DNA from: Panopea generosa
Lineage: Eukaryota; Mollusca; Bivalvia; Adapedonta; Hiatellidae
Direction of reading: 5' to 3'
NCBI GenBank assembly: GCA_029582155.1
Contig: CM055899.1
Coordinates: 54,517,853-54,581,852 of the forward strand
Length of the DNA: 64,000 bases
Shown here: one piece after another, positions 13,441-25,800 of the stretch
How positions within the stretch are numbered: position 1 is the stretch's first letter
How the letters are laid out: each line of letters starts with the position of its first letter
Made by a program: the position numbers and the translations under genes
Notes under the pieces: generated by a model
Seen by the model: the letters and a program-made list of their open reading frames with translations, nothing else
Database searches by the model: none
Told to the model about the DNA's origin: nothing

Positions 13441-14164
13441 CAAACTCTGTATTTCATATATTTAAGTTTCTGTCAAATTATTTATTTTAAATACCTTTGA
13501 ACCCGTAAAGTTCATTGTCTACATGAATTATGCAGAGTGCCTTCAACATTCGGTCAAGGATGCCCCATCTTGTTTAAAAATCCTGGCTTTTAAGTTGTAC
13601 TACGAAGTAGTTAACTTCAGTCGCTATACAGTTTTAAATTCATCCATACTCTTTTTTATATTTCTTTTACATAGTTACAATCTATTGATACCTTTATTGT
13701 TTACTATCTGGTCTGACATATTGTGTATATTTATAGACGTCATCATGTTTGAATCTTACAAACTTTTGTTTTTCCGTGGTCACATGTTTCAAACTAGATA
13801 ATGTACATGTATGCCAGATATAATATGTCATGTTATTTCAGATATAACATGTCATGTTATTTATAATCACGAATAACATCCACGAACCTTGTGTATTATT
13901 CGAACATTTATGACGCCCACATACTATTCTTTGTTCCGGATCTTTTGTTCAAAGGACAACAGAACACCACTAAGTTGCAATTAAATTGAGAACTATAGAA
14001 ATATGATAAATTCAATAATATACAAGTGAATTCAAAGTTGATAAATGTATAATGATAGTAAGCTATCAATTTAGAAACCGTTAAAGTTTCAAGAGTAATT
14101 TATTTAATGATAAGTGCTTCTTTGATAGCTTGTTTTTCAAATACGACGCTCTGTTACGTTCATG
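13441..14164. other. AT-rich stretch with a 24-bp direct duplication
   Basis: The 24-bp unit CAGATATAAYATGTCATGTT plus ATTT occurs twice in tandem at about 13813-13861. The 92-codon frame at 13523-13801 is hydrophobic but matches nothing and has no supporting signals. Confidence 0.5.
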
Positions 14165-14167
14165 AAA

Positions 14168-14430
14168 TATGACCTTAATGTGGCCGGGTCGGTAACGCGT
14201 CTGACTATCAATCCAGGGGTCGTGAGTTCCGATTCAAACGTCTACGTGATAATTAATATACGACATGGTGTCTCATTATTGTCGTGACTAACCGATGCTT
14301 CAAATGGGAAAGTTATCAGTTAGTTGAGGAGATGGGATGAGTTTGAATACTGGTTAATCTTTTAGGATCCAGAAAACATTGGTTAGGTTAACGGATAGTC
14401 TGTAAGTCCTCTATGGTATAACAATGACGC
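14168..14430 (+). mobile_element. tRNA-derived SINE (family A)
   Basis: The head carries an A-box-like GTGGCCGGGTCGGTAACGCG and a degraded B box near GAGTTCCGATTCAAAC (about 14224-14239). The body has CAAATGGGAAAGTTATCAGTTA, broken here into motifs CAAATGGGAAAG and TTATCAGTTA, then GAGATGGG and TACTGGTTAA. The same body is found at 35127-35385 (+), 50340-50530 (-) and 50890-51105 (-), so this is a multi-copy family. The head is too degraded to be a tRNA gene. Confidence 0.75.
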
Positions 14431-15239
14431 TTAATAGTCAGTCAATTAATTCCATATATACCTAATGTTGGTGTTTAAATATGAATGTATGTAATACGGT
14501 AATATCAGTGTTCTCCGTATAATAAGATTAAGTATAATAATTATTATAACAGCAAACCGTTAGCGTGTTGAACGTTGATAACATGTGCATAATTAAAATG
14601 CAGAACGTGTCAGTTTGGATGGCTCTGAATATTAAACGCCAGCTTAAATGACATGGATACTGAAACAACTGGGGAAGGTGAAATCAATTCTGAGATATGT
14701 GACCATTTAGTCAAACAATAACAAATAATTTTATTTATGAAGCGTAATAAAAAAATAACCAGATAAGATTTAGGTTTTAATGTCCTGATCAATTGATAAA
14801 ATCACATTAAATGAGAACATTTATTGGCTGACTGACTCATTTTGTTCAAATTTTGTTTAAATTGTATTACCTTTTGTACATTTATCTAAGATAGTCGTTA
14901 ATAAGAAAGCTGGATGACATATATACATTTTATATCAAGCTACTTTATAACATATTACTAATTAAATTGTATTTCATTAAAATTATTGTTAAATATGTTA
15001 TTTGCTTGTAGTTTTTTTCTATATACGTTTTCTTACAATTAAAACGTTGCAAATGAAACTCATTATTATACAAACATTTTTTAAGTGTCATCTCTATTTT
15101 TCAATATTTAATAATATGATGAACGTCCAGATACATGTATGCCAAATAAAAGTTTATTTCGATACATGCCGAATACTCATAATCAAAACATTTCCGAATA
15201 CACCTTTATTATGTTAAATAATGGTAATGGAAGAAAACT
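14431..15239. other. AT-rich non-coding stretch
   Basis: Nothing recognisable. The minus frame at 14610-14792 and the plus frame at 15002-15217 show no domain. Confidence 0.5.
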
Positions 15240-15254
15240 AATATATCAAGCACA

Positions 15255-15310
15255 TTTTCACGTATCACGGATAAAACATGTTTCAATAGTTGAACTATGA
15301 TAATATCATT
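15255..15310 (+). repeat. Inverted-repeat arm matching 20098-20150
   Basis: GGATAAAACATGTTTCAATA followed by GTTGAACTATGATAATAT matches the reverse complement of 20098-20150 (AGTTCAACTATTGAAGCATG, then TTTTACCCGTGAG) at roughly four bases in five. The pair lies about 120-150 bp upstream of the two X blocks, but in opposite orientations. Confidence 0.6.
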
Positions 15311-15419
15311 TAATTATAATTCCTGGTGGAGTGGTCTAACGCACCATTTCAAAGTCACTTACCTCTCATCAAAATCAATAGTATAGTATCCATAGAAATG
15401 GATAGAATAGTTTTGCTAA

Positions 15420-16095
15420 CAAAATTAATATAGTAGCGTTCGAATTAATAAAGATGGTTTCAATTAGTATCATAAATTTAAAGAAACAGTTGTTTGGTGA
15501 CAGAACAATCTGAGGAATATTGTATGACCGAACAATACATTTGTAACACATAAGTGTATTTTTTATGTTGGGTTCATTATTAGTAATAAGCGTAATATCT
15601 GGTATACATGTTCAAATAAAGCCCGAATACATTAAGTCAAGTTTTTTCACATATACTAAACAAATATACATTTCGTTTGTATATAATATGCACTGACTGT
15701 GTGCTACGTAACGCTACGTAACGCTCATGAATCTTACAAAAATATTCCAGATTCCTTTCACATGTCTAACCATATATTTAACATGTTAAGGTACTAATAT
15801 GCTAATATTCACGTCATGTCATCCTTGGTTTACATTTTCTTTGTTACAAATTAAACAAACTTAAAACAAACAGAATATATTGTTTTTACATGTTTTTATC
15901 ATCACGCTCCGGAAAACCAAAATTACCCTCATTTCCTGGCGCATGCTATAGATTTACATCGGCTTCCGACAATTCATTAATTATTTAAAGGTCTGACGGT
16001 GCAGCACAATTAATAAATTATGAGAAGAATTTATATCGTGATAATGTTTGAAGACATTAAATAACAAAACAATAATCGAACCCTAACTAAGCTAT
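15420..16095 (+). repeat. Duplicated block X, copy 1
   Basis: Direct, diverged copy of 20310-20960. Anchors include GATGGTTTCAAT, ACAATCTGA, CTTTGTTACAAATTAAAC, TATTGTTTTTAC, TCAYCACGCTC, GATTTACATCGG, TTCCGACAAT and GGTCTGACGGTG. A 10-bp tandem duplication (CTACGTAACG) at about 15704-15723 is present only in this copy. Confidence 0.82.
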
Positions 16096-16264
16096 GTCTA
16101 TATCGTATGATACAGGTATCAGTAGTTATATTAAACAAGATATAACAATTAATTAATGAAGCACAGTTTAAAACTGAGAAATGGTTCCTTTCCTTTAACA
16201 TTAAACAAATGTTCCAGTTTGAAACGTGTTGTTGAGAACATCAGCGAAGATTTGAATCGGTCAT

Positions 16265-17420
16265 TATTTTTAGTTTTATTATTATTATTTTATAATCATT
16301 ATTGTTTTTGTCGGGTATGTCTTTCTTTAGTATAAAGTAACTCTCATGACTGTCAGGCTTTTGTTTTTTAAATGTCATGGTCATAATTTTCCTTATAACA
16401 ATCAATTATTGTTTTGACAGAATGGAAGCACGTCCTTTTTATTGTAATATACTCATCAAAATTAACTATTCAGTTGACTATTTGCAAATGGAAAAAAAGC
16501 AGGAAATTGTTTGATATCCTTTTGTACATATACTTTGTAACAGGAACATGGGTCAGGTTGTTGTATGTTTCTCACTGATGAGATTACGTCAGTTATTTTG
16601 GCAGTGAACCGTTGCAGTAACATCACTATAAATAAAGTACTTTACCGGTTTTATTTTTTCGAATTAAAACTCGTGTTCATTTGTCTTATTATTAAATCAG
16701 TAAATATCTTTTCAGACCAATTTTGTTTCGTTTTAATGAACAGCAAAACAAACACGGCTATTGTTGTGTAATATACAATATAGTAACTAAATAAAACTCC
16801 AAGACAACAGATAATTGCAACCTTTACTTCAGTTTGTAAAGATAACTCGTCCCTGAGGTGTTATGTAACCTCATAAACGATGGTACAGTAAATGTAAAAA
16901 TATAAAACATAAACCCGCAGTTAAGAGAAAATTGACTAAAGATTGTTTTTAGTGAATAGATACAGAACGCAAAACGATAGTAGTGGAGTCAGAATGAATA
17001 TATATCGACACTTTAAAACACTAGTGATACATGTTCATTGCCGTTCCTTTAATAGCCATAGATAAGAAAGCAAAATACAATTTAAGGATACACGGTGAGC
17101 AAAATATATGTTACATTGTTTTATCGAAGTGTGTTAAGAATATTAACATCGATATCTTTAGTCTGTCCAAATATCAGTCATACGCAGATTCAGGTATAGT
17201 ATTCTCAAAAGTAAAAGTATAAATGTCCCATCTTATCACACGATTCATAGCACTCTTGTACGTTTACAATCTTTGACGTGTTACAACTTCTGCTGGAGCA
17301 ATTAACCAATCAACGCGCTAATGTCACTTTTAGGTAACGGTATTTAGCGGACCGAGCTAGAACCGTTCTGCAGTCTATAATATATTTTTTTATAATTTCA
17401 TTGGGAAAGTTCAAAAGAAA
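16265..17420 (+). repeat. Duplicated block Y, copy 2
   Basis: Direct, diverged copy of 11955-13440. It is about 330 bp shorter, so it has lost, or copy 1 has gained, internal sequence. In this copy block X lies upstream of Y; in copy 1 block W does. The end module (ACCAATCAACG, ATGTCACTT, GAGCTAGAACCGTT, TAATATAT at about 17305-17385) is retained, but the downstream GT splice-like site is changed (TGGGAAAGTTC). Confidence 0.75.
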
Positions 17421-18520
17421 AGAAAATGATCACATAATATATTGCAATACAGAGTATTAGAAGTAAAAAATCTTAAATATGTGCATTTCAAAGTTTCCCG
17501 TATGTGCTAAACATTCTAATGACAATTGTATATATTTTATCTATTTTAGTAACTGCTAAATTAGTAATTGCGATTACCGTTGCACCTATAAACTATCTGT
17601 ATACCATGAAATGTTCAATGTTATTTAATCAAAAGTTTAACTTCTCGTGGTTTATTTTCGCTATTATTGAACTAACGTGATTCATACTTGCCCAGCATGA
17701 CGTTATCAACTTCAATATATAGATAAATATGCATTATGGAGAATGATTCAATTTATATGTAATTACTGGAAATTAGTATTTCTATAAGAAACAAATGCCC
17801 ATTCAATTAAACAAATGCAATAATAGTGAATAAGTGTACTTAGGTTACGTGCCTGAATACTAACCCGTTCAATTATCAGGAAAAGGAAAGTTCACGATTG
17901 ACGTCATTGTTCGCGAGTAGTTCTATGGTTCAGAACAGAATAAAACAGCAAACAAACTCAGTGTGTTTGTAAACAATATATGTTCATCAAATTGAATATC
18001 ATGTTGTGTGCATATTTTATGTTGTTTGGTGTTGTTTTATATCTATATAACTTTGCTATGTAGTAAAATGTTAGGAATGGGAATTGGCAATTATAGAAAA
18101 AAGAGTGTTCTTTGTTATCTATATTATTCAATGTTTCACCATAAAGCCATTGTAACACAATCAGAGTTTTCTTAGAGATTTCCTCAGGCAATATCAGAAA
18201 TATGTCACGTGGCGTAAATCGTTATGTAGAAATAGGCGTAAACGCATGTTCCATGACACGTGACATCTTTTTTGCACTTCCATATTACAATCCGAGAGAA
18301 TGTTTACTTTATTTATATCTATTTTCATAATTCATAAACGGGATTTGTTTTTATTATTAACTCTGTTTTAAAATGTCAATTTATTGGAAGAAATCATAGA
18401 CAGAGTAAGGTGCTATTTCAGAATAATATCGTCAATATAAAATTTAATTACGTCTAGAATATTCACGTGGAAAGTGTACAAGTTTGTAGTTATATAGACA
18501 GTAGGGAATTCAATTTAATT
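17421..18520. other. AT-rich non-coding stretch
   Basis: No gene seen. Two CACGTG E-boxes in ATGTCACGTG and its inverse lie about 50 bp apart (about 18202 and 18256). A 77-codon minus frame at 17958-18191 has no recognisable domain. Confidence 0.5.
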
Positions 18521-18523
18521 TTT

Positions 18524-18677
18524 AACCATCTTAAATGTCCATCTTCTACTAAAACAACTGTAAAATATTACACAAAAACGTCGCACGGTCACTGGATTTA
18601 AACCATCTTAAATGTCCATCTTCTACTAAAACAACTGTAAAATATTACACAAAAACGTCGCACGGTCACTGGATTTA
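18524..18677 (+). repeat. Perfect 77-bp tandem duplication
   Basis: The unit from AACCATCTTAAATGTCC to GGTCACTGGATTTA occurs at 18524-18600 and again at 18601-18677 with no difference that I can see. All other duplications in this window are diverged, so this one is very recent or an assembly artefact. Confidence 0.95.
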
Positions 18678-18868
18678 AACATGTTTGCCTCTTGCATGAC
18701 AATGCTCCATCGCACAACTATGTCTTTTTAACTGATTTGTTGATGTCTGAGAATGGTACAGTGCTGCCACTGCCTAACTCTTACATCCGAGACTGTGTCC
18801 TATGTCTCTTTTTTCGTTTTCCCTAAGGTTGTATCTGGTCGTAGATATGGGTCACGGCAGGCTCTGTG

Positions 18869-19648
18869 GCAACCCTTAGTGTGACAAAAACTCTTAGTGT
18901 AACAAAAATATTTTGTTACACTGAAGGGCGATATGTGGCATATTGTTGCAATATATAACATATTTAGGATATCAATTTCTCTATTATACTCCTACATATA
19001 ATGACAAATTACACAATGTATACATTTATCTGCTTAATACTGATACGTATTGTTTAGGCGCAACCTTTAAAAGGTACGGGAAATGTGGTGAGGGGGTATA
19101 ATGTTACCCATGTCCGTCGTATCGTCCACCAATCAGTCTGTCCGCTCCTTCTTCCGTACTTAACGATTTTAGGTCAGGTTAATGTCACTGTTACTAAAAA
19201 TAGAAAATCGCTGTCAACGCTTACCGGCATAATTTTAATCCAATGCAAGTTACACAGAACTGTAATATTACACAAAAAAACACCAGCATTTTTTTTCTCA
19301 ATATTTTGACATCATTTAGATAAAAGGGTGTGTGTAAATTCGGTATGGAAGCATACTGGAAGCACTACGGAACAGAATAGACAGACGGACGGACGAACGT
19401 GGGTAACATTATATACACCCATTTCATTGAAGGGATAAATACATTTCTAGTTGAAAAAAAGTGTTACACTCAGAAAATCAGTTTTATAATCAAATGTCAA
19501 AACATGTTTCAATCATACGCTTAATTGTTAGACTAAGGGTCGTAACCGTAACAAAAAATGATTTTGTTAAACTAAGGGTTGCTGTGTCATCCCTTAATGT
19601 AACAATTGTTACACTAAGGGCTTTTGTTACACTAAGGGTTGTCACAAG
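18869..19648. mobile_element. Nested fold-back (TIR) DNA element
   Basis: The left end (18869-18928) carries CAACCCTTAGTGTGACAAAA, CTCTTAGTGTAACAAAA and TTTTGTTACACTGAAGGG. The right end (about 19591-19648) carries the inverse order: CCCTTAATGTAACAATTG, TTACACTAAGGGC and GTTACACTAAGGGTTGTCAC. The ends therefore form inverted repeats of about 60 bp, each made of smaller inverted CCCTTAGTGTAACAA units. A further CTAAGGGT-type unit lies inside the right end (19530-19580). No transposase frame is present, so the element would be non-autonomous. It encloses a second inverted repeat (next entry). Confidence 0.8.
19085..19428. mobile_element. Inner inverted-repeat element inside the fold-back
   Basis: GGTATAATGTTACCCATGTC near 19096 pairs with the reverse complement of GAACGTGGGTAACATTATAT near 19394, and the flanking CGTC/GACGGACG runs also pair. 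This gives a second palindrome within the 18.87-19.65 kb element. The 74-codon frame at 19085-19309 starts in its left arm and looks accidental. Confidence 0.65.
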
Positions 19649-19654
19649 GCTCTT

Positions 19655-20095
19655 AGTTCTGTCGTTAATGAGTGCTTTCGTAGTGTACATCAATCAGCCT
19701 ACCGTGAAGATTTTTGAAAATGGATCCAAAGACTAAAAGTATGTATTTCTAAACGGATGGATACTTATATTCTGCAGACGGAAACAATCTTATATTCAAT
19801 AGAGAATAAGATGTACATTACTGACGAAATAGCAGTGTTACAACTTTAATGATTTGTAATTTTATCGTAGAATACATAAAACACTGCCATCCAGTAACAT
19901 ATAAAAATGGAAACATGCCATTAAATAACTGTAACGTATCTAAGTGTGTATTATAGAGACACTGACATAAACCAGCCACGATCACTTCTATAACATGGAT
20001 AAAATATCACAATTGTTCAGCTCAACTAGCTTCCTATGGTTTGATATAATCAAATTCATTGATATGAATTTAGCATGATGGATCCTTGTTCCAAT
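19655..20095. other. AT-rich non-coding stretch
   Basis: Nothing recognised between the fold-back element and the inverted arm at 20098. Confidence 0.5.
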
Positions 20096-20097
20096 AA

Positions 20098-20150
20098 ATA
20101 TATTTCTATATTGTCACAGTTCAACTATTGAAGCATGTTTTACCCGTGAG
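20098..20150 (-). repeat. Inverted-repeat arm matching 15255-15310
   Basis: Reverse-complement partner of the arm near 15255-15310, lying upstream of block X copy 2. Confidence 0.6.
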
Positions 20151-20309
20151 ACGAGAAAATTTTACTGTTTTTTTTATTTCTGGCTTGAAATACTGGTTTT
20201 ATCCAATCACTAGGCGTTCCAGCATGTATCGAAATATACTTATATTCCACATACCTTCAAACTTGAGTCCTACGTAGTCGAGTTACCTTAACATTAATAT
20301 AATAACGAG

Positions 20310-20960
20310 TAATGGCGATGGTTTCAATAAATTGAGTATTATAAATGCAAATAAAATTTTAGTTAGTGTCTAAAAAAAAACAATCTGAATAATATTGAAT
20401 GACTAAACAATATTGTTGTAATATGTAAGTGTTTCAAAAGAACGTTTATGTTGCGTTCATTTGTTGTAGCGTGATATCAAATTCATTTTATATAACTTTG
20501 TGGGTAATTTTGTTATCCATACACCCAACAAATATACATTGCATTCGTATACAATATACACTGACTCTACACTATGAATTTTACAAAATAAACCAGTTTC
20601 TTTCACAAGCCTAACCACATGTTGAATATTTTAAAGTACTCTGTACTACTATTAACGTCTTACCGTCTTTTGTTTATATTTTCTTTGTTACAAATTAAAC
20701 CAACTTCAATACAAAGAAAATGATATTGTTTTTACCCGGTTTTTTATCAACACGCTCTGGAAAACAAAAAACACTCACATTTCCTATTGCATGTTATTGA
20801 TTTACATCGGTTTCCGACAATCCATTAATTATTCATAGGTCTGACGGTGGAACACAATTAAGGAATTATGAGGAAAATTTAAATCGTGCAAAAGAATTCA
20901 ACAATTTGAAGGCATTAACTATTTAATAAATACTCGAACCCTTACTTAGTTATTTCTAAA
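20310..20960 (+). repeat. Duplicated block X, copy 2
   Basis: Direct, diverged copy of 15420-16095. Similarity ends close to 20960 (CTCGAACCCTTACTTAGTTA against TCGAACCCTAACTAAGCTAT), which is where the histone-like frame begins. Confidence 0.82.
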
Positions 20961-21214
20961 CATCCGCTCCCAGAAATGTTCCAAAACTAGAATTTGATGA
21001 ATTTACAAAGAACTTTAAATTTATTTTGGGCGATGTGCATCCTCAATTAAATAGTTCTACAAAGGCCATTACTAAATTGAAATATGTGTCATTTGTGATA
21101 AATGAACCGTATGTAATATTTATGCATTCCGTTACAATCATTAGAGCAATCAATCACTGACTTTCCATATCAACATTAATTTCACATGAAATATTGGCTG
21201 CTCTAGTATATTGA
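20960..21214 (+). pseudogene. Possible histone H2B-like remnant
   Basis: One frame is open from 20960 to a TGA at 21158-21160 and continues in the same frame to 21214. It reads KNFKFILGDVHP, then SSTKAI, SFV and, after the stop, STLISHEILAALV. These fall in the order of three H2B landmarks: the first helix ending in VHP, the SSKAM start of the second helix, and the STI-SREI-TAV segment before the last helix. Spacing fits if two to four extra residues are allowed. There is no start codon, no basic N-terminal tail and at least one stop, so it would be a dead fragment. Chance similarity remains possible; the shared residues are few. Confidence 0.4.
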
Positions 21215-22000
21215 AATAAAGCCTTTAAATCTGTTGATATCCACATTGAAAACCCTTGTGGGATCAGACTTTACTGCCACATTCCATGATTGATTTAATG
21301 TTTGTTTGCTTAATTATCGAAATAATACATTAGTGTTGAATACATATGTATAAATTAGAAAATTAATTCATTTATGAACCACCCAGACTTTGTCTGTTTG
21401 AGATAGGATAACAGCGCTGTTAATCTAATATATAATATAGTGTCAAACTGTTTGATATCATAAACTATCGGTTTGATGGTTCCAGAACCTGTATAATAGT
21501 CCTGAGAGTTATGCGTTAGGTAAAATGTGATTCAATTACAAAGTGCATCTCAATGTTATTCAATGTATACTTAAAGCTATGCATAATTGATACATTATAT
21601 GCTGGATCGGTATTTGTTGAACTATTGATGTATCTCTTTTCGAAATATGTTTGCTTTAAAGATATCTTATACATACACTGTAGTTAATATTTCTTGTGAC
21701 TATGTCCACATCTACGTACATTTATCAGTGGTTTTATTTGTATTTTGGTTTTATTATTTGATATGTAAGATCAAGGTTCCACCTTAGTGTACAGAACAGA
21801 GCAGAAAGTTTATTATTTAGACGTGAGCATCATAGCATGCAACGTAACGTTTACAAGATTATACATAGTTATAAATCAATATTGGTAAAGTTGTTTTGAC
21901 TTGCAAAATTAATCGTCATCGTCACCTATTTTATTACAGTAGTGGTTGATTATTAATGACAACTGCTTCCGTTAATGATCCAATTACGTCTATAATGGCA
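21215..22000. other. AT-rich non-coding stretch
   Basis: Nothing recognised. Confidence 0.5.
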
Positions 22001-22009
22001 AGCATAGTT

Positions 22010-22340
22010 TCATCATGAACCAGGAAGTGCGCTTTTTTATAGTTTAAATTGAGCTTATCAGCTTCACGCAATATAACGTGGTAATTGCCTACAAATTACT
22101 ACAACAAAACTACCTTGTAAATTGTTCAGACACATTATCAATCATAACGTTTTTTTTGGATGTTTTTTTGCAAATTTAATGTAAATTGCTGTATAGATGC
22201 GATTATGTAGGTAATTGCCGCTCCAACACTCAATATGTGACGTGTGTATAATAGTATTTTTATTGTAAGAAATCAACACCATAAGGACAAAACTAACAAT
22301 TTCGAATATGGGAAAATAGGAAGTTTTAATTTATGTGCAG
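22010..22340 (+). repeat. Diverged duplicated segment, copy 1
   Basis: Aligns in direct orientation with about 27935-28170. Shared stretches are TGAGCTTATCAGCTT, the AATTACTACAACAA region and the GACACRT-ATCAA segment. About 5.9 kb separates the copies, and only short blocks are still alike. Confidence 0.55.
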
Positions 22341-22699
22341 TTTAAGCACTGTTAAACGTTTTGTAAGTTTTGCATTCCGGAGCTAGAATCATTCAGATAT
22401 TTCAATCATGAAACACCACAATGTAACAGAATATATTTTCTTGCACACCGGATAAGGATATCTGCACCCTAGGGCTGAGAAACAATCTCATGATGTGACG
22501 TTGGAACCATCTAGATGACGTAACGTATAAAATATTTGACGTAAATCATAAAATTATTCGTCTTAAAAGTGATCGTTGTAAAATCGTTAATGACAAATTA
22601 AGTTAAAATAATAAATTAATTTGTATGGTATGAAAAAAAAAAAGAATAATTTAAATATTTTTTTTTTATTATGAAATCATTCTGACTATTGTCTATTAC
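22341..22699. other. AT-rich stretch with several TGACGT motifs
   Basis: Three TGACGT-type (CRE half-site) motifs occur between about 22495 and 22545. A-run and T-run low complexity lies at about 22630-22670. No gene. Confidence 0.45.
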
Positions 22700-22857
22700 A
22701 CTCTGAGTATTATATGTACATACTTTATTATGGCAAGAGCGTCTTCATTGTTACAACCAGGATATATTTACATAAAATGGCTTAAAATGTAAGAAAACTT
22801 GGTTGTTTAAGACAAGTGGTTGCTTAATTGAGGAGACCACTAACACAGGTTTGACTG
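22700..22857 (-). mobile_element. MITE-like element, GTCAAACCTGT family, partial
   Basis: The right end reads AACACAGGTTTGACTG, preceded by GAGGAGACCACT and TTTAAGACAAGTGG. Reverse-complemented, this matches the left half of the element at 27087-27272. The left boundary is unclear and the 5' half does not match well, so this is a damaged copy. Confidence 0.6.
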
Positions 22858-25800
22858 AATATCGTATGTTACGCAATCAGTATCATCCCAGTAATATTAT
22901 TAAGTTATCATGACTAAGTTGGACCGTTTTTCAGCGATGGTTACATGAGTGTTGCGTTTAATAATGTCCTATATAATTATGATTTGAAGTATTTTCAACA
23001 ATGTTTATAAGGACTGTTATTTTTTCCTGCAGATTAGTAGAGCAAACCAGTTCAACACTTGATAAAATGCGGCTTTATTTCAAGTTAGGCTTCTAAAAAA
23101 CTCAATGGTAACATACCGTTTAAATGATACCTTGATCAAGTACATGTTCGATATTCGTTGTCGGCAAAGATGAATCTCTCTTGAAAACATGCTTGTATTT
23201 AACATGCCAACATATCCAGTTAGTCTTTTCTCAACACTGCAAACTACTCGTTTTAATTTCAAATTATTCTTGTGCTAAAAATATACAATGTAATTTCTCA
23301 TATAACACAATCAATTTGAATCTTAAGACTACGTTTTAATATGTTGTATTGAAAATTTGAACATTTCTTTTTATAATGTAGTTGTGTATTGATGGGTATA
23401 TATTGTGCGCGTTGAGTTAGTTACATATCGTCACGTTTTTAGTAAGTATATTTGGATATTCGACTTTTCCTTTACATGCTTACTGGAAACAAAATTATAT
23501 TTCACTTACAATTACGCATTGTATGTCTAGACTTGTGCCCGTATTGTCAATATCTTATATATTCAGCTTGATCTCGTGTCAAACGTTACAGCATTGCTGA
23601 ATTGCCAAATACATTTTTTATCGGTTTAGTAGGACATCGACATACACAGTTATTATTTTGTTTAACACTTTCAAATAGTTATTTCGAGAATATAGGAGTT
23701 GTGACCAGACAACCTCTCGTTATTTCTTCTTACACTCACACTAACAATTAATCACCTGATATTAGACAAGAGTTTGTTCGTTGATTCAACGAGATATCAT
23801 GAGATTATTAAATTTATCTCTTATGGAGTATGTAAATGGATCTGATCAAGCTTGTGTTGTTTTGTTTCAGAAAGTGTTTCTGCTATTTTCGTAACGACGC
23901 TTTTTCAAATGAAATCTATTCCTAGGAGTTCCATCATCAATACAATAAATAATGTCATAAGACCGAAGCTAAGAATTTTCAATAATTATGCTCATATTGC
24001 ATTTCATTTAATATAAGAAAAAAAAGTAAAATGTATGCCCATCGGTATACTTAACATTCAAAGATATATGTTAATCAAACTCCTACTACTAAAATAATAA
24101 CAATAATAAATGATAATGAAACTTACCTATACTATTAATATATTATTACTTCTACTATCAATAATAAGTGCAACATTAACATGCCTATTTCAACAACGTT
24201 CAGTAGCAAACACATCATTCGTGATCTGGTTAACGGCAACATTTAACTCGGCTGTGGCGATATAACTAGAGAAACAAAGCCCGGGTTAACAATCGGATAA
24301 CTTCTGTCCTATAAGGTATAAATAGCACAATTTGCTATATTACAAATGGATTTAAAAGTAACTTGTAAATTAATGTTATTTCACAAACATGTGTTTTAAT
24401 GTAGTCTGGAAATTACAATTACAACAATTTATGTGTCTGCAAATATGCTCGTGCTTTTGTAGTTCATATTTGTGGAATAAAATTAAAATTGTTCGTCAAC
24501 TTGAACAGCATTTGTAACGTAAATTAGAATTAGGTTTTAGCAAACGGTTCGATACTGCTCACTGGTGATTTAAGAAAAGAACCCGTAGATGAAAGTAAAT
24601 AAAAGCAATATGTTTGTTTAGTTAATTTATTTCGATCTCTACATAAAGGTCGAGTATTTGATTTTCTCAGAAAAGTTGACACAACGACATGCTGATGAAA
24701 AAATAGGAAAACCATATACACATGAAGTAAAAAAGGTTTGGTAATGCATTTGTAATAGATTCCAATAGTCTTGAACTAATTCAGGAACTACTCGTATCTG
24801 TTAAACGTTCGTGAGCCATGAAACTTCCATTTGCTCAACGTTCATGAACGACGACCTTACACATATAGAGTACAAAGTAAGTTAACTTTATATGGAGTTT
24901 GTATACACTTGTCGACGATTAATGCACTCAGAATATACCAACGTCAAATATATCAATTGTCCAGTATTTCATACCGGCATATTTCTTGTTTAAACTGTTT
25001 ATTTATATCATGTTACTAATCGAATCATAGATACGCTCAGCTGCATTGTCTATTACAGTTATACCGAATTGTTACAGCAAAAACTGGAACCAGATTCATC
25101 ATAATGCATCACAATATCTCGATAAATATGCCGGGAGTCAGACATAACCGTTCACGTTTATAATCTCTTGAAACATGCACGGAATATTCAATATTAAAGG
25201 AGTCGTACATGAGTTTCAGGTTCGGATTGACAATAACGTCCCGAGAGACAGGAGTTGTACCAAGGACGGAGTTTTCTATCTAAGCCAAACGCATTGATTA
25301 TATAGTTTGATATAAACAATCACTACATGTTTGCCACGATGGCTTTTGTATTTTCAATATTTGCTTTCATTTAGAATTAAATATTTTTATCAATATTTTA
25401 CTCGTTGCTACTTTTGAAATCAAGTTCATGTAGCATAAAACAATACGAAAGTAGGGCAGGTTAATATCAGTCAGTATGATATTAAGTTTTGTAATAATTT
25501 GTTTGTTTGTATTAATACAAAATAATGTGGAAAATTATATTACAATTGTTCAACATCAATGATAAATGATGGTCAAAATTGTCATTACAATGATGCGAAT
25601 TTTGTCGTCTATATCTTGACCTTCGATTTTAATTAATTAAATATAACGAGAGCATATTCATATATGAATCTTACATGGGTTACATGAAAACGCCACGTAA
25701 TATTTGTTTTTGCATACCAAACACATTGAAGGTTTATTTTAATTCAAAGTATTTTCACATTTTACCACGATCGCTTTCAAGACGTCAAATCAATACATTA

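Noticed and set aside
13523..13801. 92-codon hydrophobic frame as a small membrane protein
   Set aside because: Hydrophobic translations are expected from T-rich DNA; no supporting signals.
19461..19736. Frames in both strands over the fold-back right end
   Set aside because: They are translations of the inverted CCCTTAGTGTAACAA units.
24310..24325. TATAAATAG as a promoter
   Set aside because: Good motif, but no transcript structure or coding sequence downstream; such motifs are frequent in AT-rich DNA.
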